DNA from: Chromohalobacter canadensis | GTDB lineage: Bacteria > Pseudomonadota > Gammaproteobacteria > Pseudomonadales > Halomonadaceae | Reading direction: 5' to 3' | Assembly (NCBI RefSeq): GCF_034479555.1 | Contig: NZ_CP140151.1 | Location: 806,001-870,000, forward strand | DNA length: 64,000 nt | Part shown: one piece after another, positions 59,794 through 64,000 of the stretch | Layout of the letters: the number at the start of each line of letters is the position of its first letter | Position numbering within the stretch: position 1 is the first letter of the stretch | Position numbers and translations under genes: made by a program | Notes under the pieces: generated by a model | The model's database searches: none | The model's input: the letters and a program-made list of their open reading frames with translations, nothing else | What the model was told of the DNA's origin: nothing

Positions 59794-61053
59794 ATGCAGA
59801 CGAATTTTTCCGACGAGGCGCTGCGCCAACCGCACATCCGCGAGGCCGACCGCGTCCTGCGATCATGCGTGCACTGCGGCTTCTGCAACGCCACCTGCCC
59901 GACCTATCAACTGCTAGGCGACGAGCGCGACGGCCCGCGCGGGCGCATTTACCTGATGAAGGAGCTGCTCGAAAGCCGCGACGATGACGACCAGGTCACG
60001 CAAGAAACGCAAACCCACCTCGACCGCTGCCTGAGCTGTCGCAACTGCGAGACCACCTGCCCCTCGGGGGTCGAGTACCACAAGCTGCTCGACATCGGGC
60101 GCGCCGAAGTGGACCGCCGTGTGGGACGCTCTGCCAAGGAGCGAGCCCTGCGCTACGGGCTGCGCAAGGCGCTGGTCGAGCCCCGGAGGTTTCAAGCGTT
60201 GCTCGCCCTGGGCCAGACCTTCCGACCGCTGGCGCCGACCTCGCTGAAGGCCAAGATTCCGCCCCGCGCGTCCCGCGCGGGACGTACCGCGCCCGCGGCA
60301 CATACCCGCCGCATGCTCGTGCTCGAGGGCTGCGTGCAACCGGGATTGTCCCCGAACACCAATGACGCCGCGACCCGCGTTCTCGACCGGCTGGGCATTG
60401 CCCTGAGTTCAGCCCCCGCGGCAGGCTGCTGCGGCGCCATCGACTATCATCTCAATGCCCAGGAGGCTGGCCGCGAGCGCATGCGGGCCAACATCGACGC
60501 CTGGTGGCCATACATCGACCAAGGCGTCGAAGCCATCGTGCAGACCGCCAGCGGCTGCGGGGCGTTCGTCAAGGAATACGGCGACATGCTCGCCGACGAC
60601 CCGCGCTACGCCGACAAGGCCAAACGCATCAGCGCCCTGGCCAAGGACCTGGTGGAAATCCTGCGGGAAGAAGACCTGGACGCATTGGCGATTCACGGCG
60701 ACGCACGACTCGCCTTCCATTGCCCTTGCACGCTGCAGCACGCCCAGAAATTGGGCGGCGCGGTGGAAAGCGTGCTCGGCCGCCTGGGGTTCACACTGTC
60801 CCCGGTGCGCGATCCCCATCTATGCTGTGGATCGGCGGGGACCTACTCGATCACCCAGCCCGCCTTGGCAACACAGTTACGTGACGACAAGCTCGACGCG
60901 CTCGAGGCCGGTCACCCCGAGCAGATCGTCACCGCCAACATTGGCTGTCAGACTCACCTGAGCGGCGCAGGGCGCACCCCGGTCCGGCACTGGATCGAAG
61001 TCGTCGATGAGGCGCTGACATCGGCACCGAATGACGAGGCGCGGACAGCATAG
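59794..61053 (+). CDS. glcF: Glycolate oxidase iron-sulfur subunit
   Basis: A 419-residue subunit with two 4Fe-4S motifs, CVHCGFCNATCP (from about residue 26) and CLSCRNCETTCP (near residue 77). Two cysteine-rich CCG domains follow (AAGCCGAIDYH and HLCCGSAGTYS), which pass electrons to the quinone pool. The ATG is two bases behind the glcE stop. Length and order match GlcF. Confidence 0.96.
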   Translation: MQTNFSDEALRQPHIREADRVLRSCVHCGFCNATCPTYQLLGDERDGPRGRIYLMKELLESRDDDDQVTQETQTHLDRCLSCRNCETTCPSGVEYHKLLDIGRAEVDRRVGRSAKERALRYGLRKALVEPRRFQALLALGQTFRPLAPTSLKAKIPPRASRAGRTAPAAHTRRMLVLEGCVQPGLSPNTNDAATRVLDRLGIALSSAPAAGCCGAIDYHLNAQEAGRERMRANIDAWWPYIDQGVEAIVQTASGCGAFVKEYGDMLADDPRYADKAKRISALAKDLVEILREEDLDALAIHGDARLAFHCPCTLQHAQKLGGAVESVLGRLGFTLSPVRDPHLCCGSAGTYSITQPALATQLRDDKLDALEAGHPEQIVTANIGCQTHLSGAGRTPVRHWIEVVDEALTSAPNDEARTA

Positions 61054-61085
61054 CTCGTAGCTCACATTTCCCACAGGAGACCTGC

Positions 61086-61487
61086 ATGAAAACTCAAGCC
61101 GTACTCGAACTCAGTGACGTCAACCGGCTGCTCGACGCCGGGCAACAGGAAGCCGAGGCCAATGGCTGGGCGGTGACCATCGCCGTGGCCGATGCCGGCG
61201 GCCATCTGCTCGGCTTGCGCCGCCTGGACGGCGCAGCCCCGTTCAGCGCCGGGATTGCCACCGAAAAGGCCCGCAACGCCGCCATCGGCCGCAAGGAAAC
61301 CCAGGCCTTCGAGGACATGATCAACAATGGCCGCACCGCCTTCGTCAGCGCGCCGATGCAGGCGCTGCTCGCCGGTGGCGTGCCGGTGATCGTCGAGGGT
61401 AATGTCATCGCCAGCGTCGGCGTTTCCGGCGTCAAGCCCGATCAAGACGTGCAAGTCGCCAAGGCCGCCGTCGCCGCCTTGGCATGA
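61086..61487 (+). CDS. glcG: GlcG/HbpS family protein
   Basis: A 133-residue protein of the GlcG/DUF336 family: VAIAVADAGGHLLGL-type core (here VTIAVADAGGHLLGLRRLDGA), STEKARNAA-like ATEKARNAAIGRK, and a C-terminal GNVIASVGVSG. It is always found with glycolate genes. Its function is unclear; related HbpS binds haem, and other family members act in propanediol-type pathways. AGGAGA precedes the ATG. Last gene of glcDEFG. Confidence 0.92.
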   Translation: MKTQAVLELSDVNRLLDAGQQEAEANGWAVTIAVADAGGHLLGLRRLDGAAPFSAGIATEKARNAAIGRKETQAFEDMINNGRTAFVSAPMQALLAGGVPVIVEGNVIASVGVSGVKPDQDVQVAKAAVAALA

Positions 61488-61502
61488 CCCTTCGCTCGAC
61501 GT

Positions 61503-61525
61503 GAGACACGCCGCAGGCGTGTCTC
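61503..61525 (+). terminator. Hairpin behind glcG
   Basis: Perfect 10-bp stem GAGACACGCC (61503-61512) / GGCGTGTCTC (61516-61525) with a GCA loop, 15 bases behind the stop. It is followed by a pyrimidine-rich stretch but no clean U-run. Confidence 0.6.
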
Positions 61526-61619
61526 CGCTTCCCTATCCTTTCCTCCACTTCTCCCTTATCGGCCCTGCAAGATCGTTTTTTCGTTGCCATACTCGCTAGT
61601 CACATACTTACTAGCCACC

Positions 61620-61646
61620 ATACGATGAGTTCGCGACGTATCGTAT
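61620..61646 (+). promoter_or_regulatory. Inverted repeat before the molybdopterin oxidoreductase gene
   Basis: ATACGAT (61620-61626) and ATCGTAT (61640-61646), 13 bases apart, lie 35 bases before the start. It could be an operator. No regulator is assigned. Confidence 0.3.
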
Positions 61647-61680
61647 TCTTCGTAGGTGGGTGACCGCAGGAGGAGTCAGC

Positions 61681-64000
61681 ATGGCACGTTCGCTCACGGA
61701 TGATGCAGTACACGGCCAGCAAAATGCGCACGATGCGCCGGGCGGCGGCTGGCAATCGATCCAAGCTACCGAGACGCATTTCCTGCGCGAGAAAGTGCCC
61801 TTCAAGGGCAATGCCTTGATGCTCAAGATCAATCAACCCAAGGGCGGATTCGAGTGCCCTAGCTGTGCCTGGCCCAATCCAGCAAAGCCCGGCCCGGCGG
61901 AGTTCTGCGAGAACGGCGCCAAGGCCGTCGCCTGGGAGGCTACGGCGGCACGCACCACCCCAGAGTTCTTCGCCAGCCACACGCTAACGGAACTTCTTGA
62001 CTGGTCGGATCACGCGCTCGAGAAGCAAGGCCGGTTGACGCATCCCATGCGCTACAACGCCACTACCGACAAATACGATCCCATCGACTGGGACACGGCA
62101 TTTCGCGAGATCGGCGAGCGCCTCAAAACCTACGATCCCCAGAAAGTCGAGCTTTATACCTCGGGGCGCACCTCCAACGAAGCGGCGTTTCTATGGCAGC
62201 TTTATGGGCGCATGCTCGGCACGCACAATTTCCCGGATTGCTCCAACATGTGTCACGAGACGACCACCGTGGCGCTCCCTCAGAGCATCGGTGTGGGCAA
62301 GGCCACCACTACGCTGGAGGATTTCGAGCACGCCGATGCGATTTTCATATTCGGCCAGAACGCCGGCACCAACAGCCCACGCATGATGGGCCTGCTCCAC
62401 GAGGCGCGCCAGCGGAACGCCGAGGTCATCACCTTCAATCCGCTACGCGAGCGGGCGCTGGTCAAGTTCGCCAATCCGCAGACGCCCAAGGACATGCTCA
62501 CCAACCACGGTGTGCCGATCAGCTCACAATACCATCAGGTGCGCATCGGCGGTGATATCGCCGCCATTCAAGGCATGTGTAAACGCATTCTCGAGGCCGA
62601 TGACGCGGCACACGCCGAGGGCCACCAGGGGGTGATCGATCATGAGTTCATCAGTATGCACACCGCCGGTTTCGAAGCCTTCGCTACGCACTGCCGGGCG
62701 TTGCCCTGGGAACGTCTCGAACGCCACAGTGGCCTCGAGCGCGCGGCCATGGAGGAAGCCGCCGAGGCATGGATGCGTGCCGAGCGCGTTATCTGCTGCT
62801 GGGGCATGGGCATTACCCAGCACATACGCGGTGGCGACAACGTCCACCAGATTCTCAATCTGCTGTTGATGGGCGGACATATCGGTCGCCGGGGGGCCGG
62901 CGCCTGCCCGGTACGCGGCCATTCCAACGTCCAGGGCGACCGCACGGTGGGCATTTTTCACAAGTCGGGCGAGGCCTTCCTGTCGAAGCTGGATGAGGTC
63001 TTCGGCATCGACTGCCGTCGCGAACACGGTCACGACGTGGCGCTTTGTTGCGAAGCCATTCTGCGCGACGAGGTCGACGCCTTCCTCGGCATGGGTGGCA
63101 ACTTCTTCCGCGCGATTTCGGATCAGGCGCGCGTCGCCGCACGCGTCAAACATATTCCGTTGACCGTGCAGATCGCCACCAAGCTTAACCGTAGCCATCT
63201 GCTCCACGGCAAGGCCGCTTACTTGCTGCCGCCTTTGGCGCGTACCGAGAAAGATGTCCAGGCCGGGGTCGAACAGACCATCACCATCGAGGACGGCATG
63301 TGCAACGTGCAAGGCTCGACCGGCGCACTGGAGCCAGCCTCACCGCATTTACGTTCGGAGATCGCCATCGTCGCCGGGCTAGCGCGGGCCACGCTCACCC
63401 CCAATCCCAAGGTCGATTGGGAGTGGTTATGCGAGGATTACGCACGCATTCGCGACAAGATCGAAGCCACGCAGCCCGAGACGTTTCGCGACTACAACCG
63501 CCGGCTCGACGCAGAAGGCGTGTTTCATCTCGATATCGCCGCGCGTGACCGTCTCTGGCACACCGACTCGGGTAAGGCTAATTTCCTGTTTCCCGGCGAC
63601 ATGCTCACCGAGGACGACTCTGCCCCCGACGACACGCACTTCCAACTGCTCTCGATCCGCGGCCACGACCAGTACAACACCACCGTATATTCATACGACG
63701 ACCGTTATCGTGACATTTATGGCACCCGCAGCGTGGTGATGATGAACCCCGCGGACATGGAGAAACACGGCTTCGAAGCGGGACATCGCGTTACGTTGAC
63801 CGCCGTCAGCGACGATGGCATCGAACGCCAGGTATCCGGTTTCAAGCTCATCGCCTATGATTTACCCGAGAACTGCCTGGGCGCGTACTACCCGGAAGTG
63901 AACGACCTGATTCCAGTCACCAACCGGGACCGCCAAAGCAATACCATCGCCGGAAAATCGATACCGGTCACCTTGTCGCTGATGTCGAGCGAGGAAGTCG
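61681..64000 (+). CDS. FdhF/YdeP-type molybdopterin oxidoreductase, 3' end outside window
   Basis: At least 773 residues of a cytoplasmic molybdopterin oxidoreductase with no stop before the edge. The N-terminal PKGGFECPSCAWPNP is diagnostic of the YdeP/formate-dehydrogenase-alpha-like group (TIGR01701). MGD-binding regions include LYTSGRTSNEAAFLWQL, DCSNMCHETTTVAL, IFGQNAGTNSPRMM and GRRGAGACPVRGHSNVQGDR. The C-terminal cap begins near FQLLSIRGHDQYN. The position that is Cys or Sec in true formate dehydrogenases lies in CSNMCHE. The reaction is unknown; E. coli YdeP is linked to acid resistance. AGGAGGAG precedes the ATG. Confidence 0.92.
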   Translation, partial: MARSLTDDAVHGQQNAHDAPGGGWQSIQATETHFLREKVPFKGNALMLKINQPKGGFECPSCAWPNPAKPGPAEFCENGAKAVAWEATAARTTPEFFASHTLTELLDWSDHALEKQGRLTHPMRYNATTDKYDPIDWDTAFREIGERLKTYDPQKVELYTSGRTSNEAAFLWQLYGRMLGTHNFPDCSNMCHETTTVALPQSIGVGKATTTLEDFEHADAIFIFGQNAGTNSPRMMGLLHEARQRNAEVITFNPLRERALVKFANPQTPKDMLTNHGVPISSQYHQVRIGGDIAAIQGMCKRILEADDAAHAEGHQGVIDHEFISMHTAGFEAFATHCRALPWERLERHSGLERAAMEEAAEAWMRAERVICCWGMGITQHIRGGDNVHQILNLLLMGGHIGRRGAGACPVRGHSNVQGDRTVGIFHKSGEAFLSKLDEVFGIDCRREHGHDVALCCEAILRDEVDAFLGMGGNFFRAISDQARVAARVKHIPLTVQIATKLNRSHLLHGKAAYLLPPLARTEKDVQAGVEQTITIEDGMCNVQGSTGALEPASPHLRSEIAIVAGLARATLTPNPKVDWEWLCEDYARIRDKIEATQPETFRDYNRRLDAEGVFHLDIAARDRLWHTDSGKANFLFPGDMLTEDDSAPDDTHFQLLSIRGHDQYNTTVYSYDDRYRDIYGTRSVVMMNPADMEKHGFEAGHRVTLTAVSDDGIERQVSGFKLIAYDLPENCLGAYYPEVNDLIPVTNRDRQSNTIAGKSIPVTLSLMSSEEV

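Noticed and set aside
61600..61980. A 126-codon minus-strand frame at the start of the molybdopterin oxidoreductase gene
   Set aside because: Antisense to the conserved N-terminus with the ECPSCAWPNP motif; no independent support.

Overview
The window looks like chromosomal DNA of a GC-rich gammaproteobacterium of the family Halomonadaceae (Halomonas/Chromohalobacter type). The protein set is acidic and the core genes keep gammaproteobacterial order, for example nudE-yrfG-hslR-hslO-pckA and glcD-glcE-glcF-glcG. The genus is inferred from recognition, not from a search. I see no tRNA, rRNA, CRISPR array or prophage.

Layout. 1-3.4 kb: start of a fructose PTS operon (fruB, cut by the left edge), the divergent LacI-type regulator fruR, and a phosphoribosyltransferase. 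3.4-9.4 kb: rsd, dsbB, gshA, tex and an exported msrB. 9.5-14.1 kb: the pckA/hslO/hslR/yrfG cluster facing nudE. 14.2-18.2 kb: a small acidic secreted protein, a Gfo/Idh/MocA oxidoreductase, a possible 36-residue ORF, and a short monomeric aconitase-like protein that lacks one usual Fe-S cysteine. 18.2-20.1 kb: a complete group IIC intron inserted directly behind the ilvD terminator. 20.2-21.9 kb: ilvD.

22.1-29.5 kb: a self-contained catabolic islet (LysR regulator, DUF1445 hydro-lyase, three-part TRAP transporter, DUF2848 protein, amidase), bracketed by a perfect 25-bp direct repeat. The right copy of that repeat is half of the probable lon terminator. 29.5-37 kb: lon, a DUF945 protein, a hybrid sensor kinase translationally coupled to a periplasmic Moco-fold protein without any cysteine, and a MOSC gene broken by a one-base frameshift. 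37.2-43.4 kb: a TAXI-type TRAP system, a TauE/SafE exporter, a DUF192 protein and an EamA exporter.

43.4-54.7 kb: modABC, a TonB receptor with a Fur-like site, a LysR regulator, an aromatic-acid efflux set (aaeXAB-like), an acetyltransferase, an SDR dehydrogenase and a LigE-like GST. 55-61.5 kb: glycolate/lactate utilisation (LctP-family permease and glcDEFG). Permease and glcD each carry an ATTGGTnnnACCAAT operator upstream, and a MITE-like element sits between glcD and glcE. 61.7 kb to the right edge: a YdeP-type molybdopterin oxidoreductase, truncated by the window.

The most interesting items are the repeat-bracketed TRAP/DUF1445/DUF2848/amidase module, the cysteine-free Moco-fold protein paired with a hybrid kinase, the precise intron insertion at a terminator, and the shared operators of the glycolate locus.
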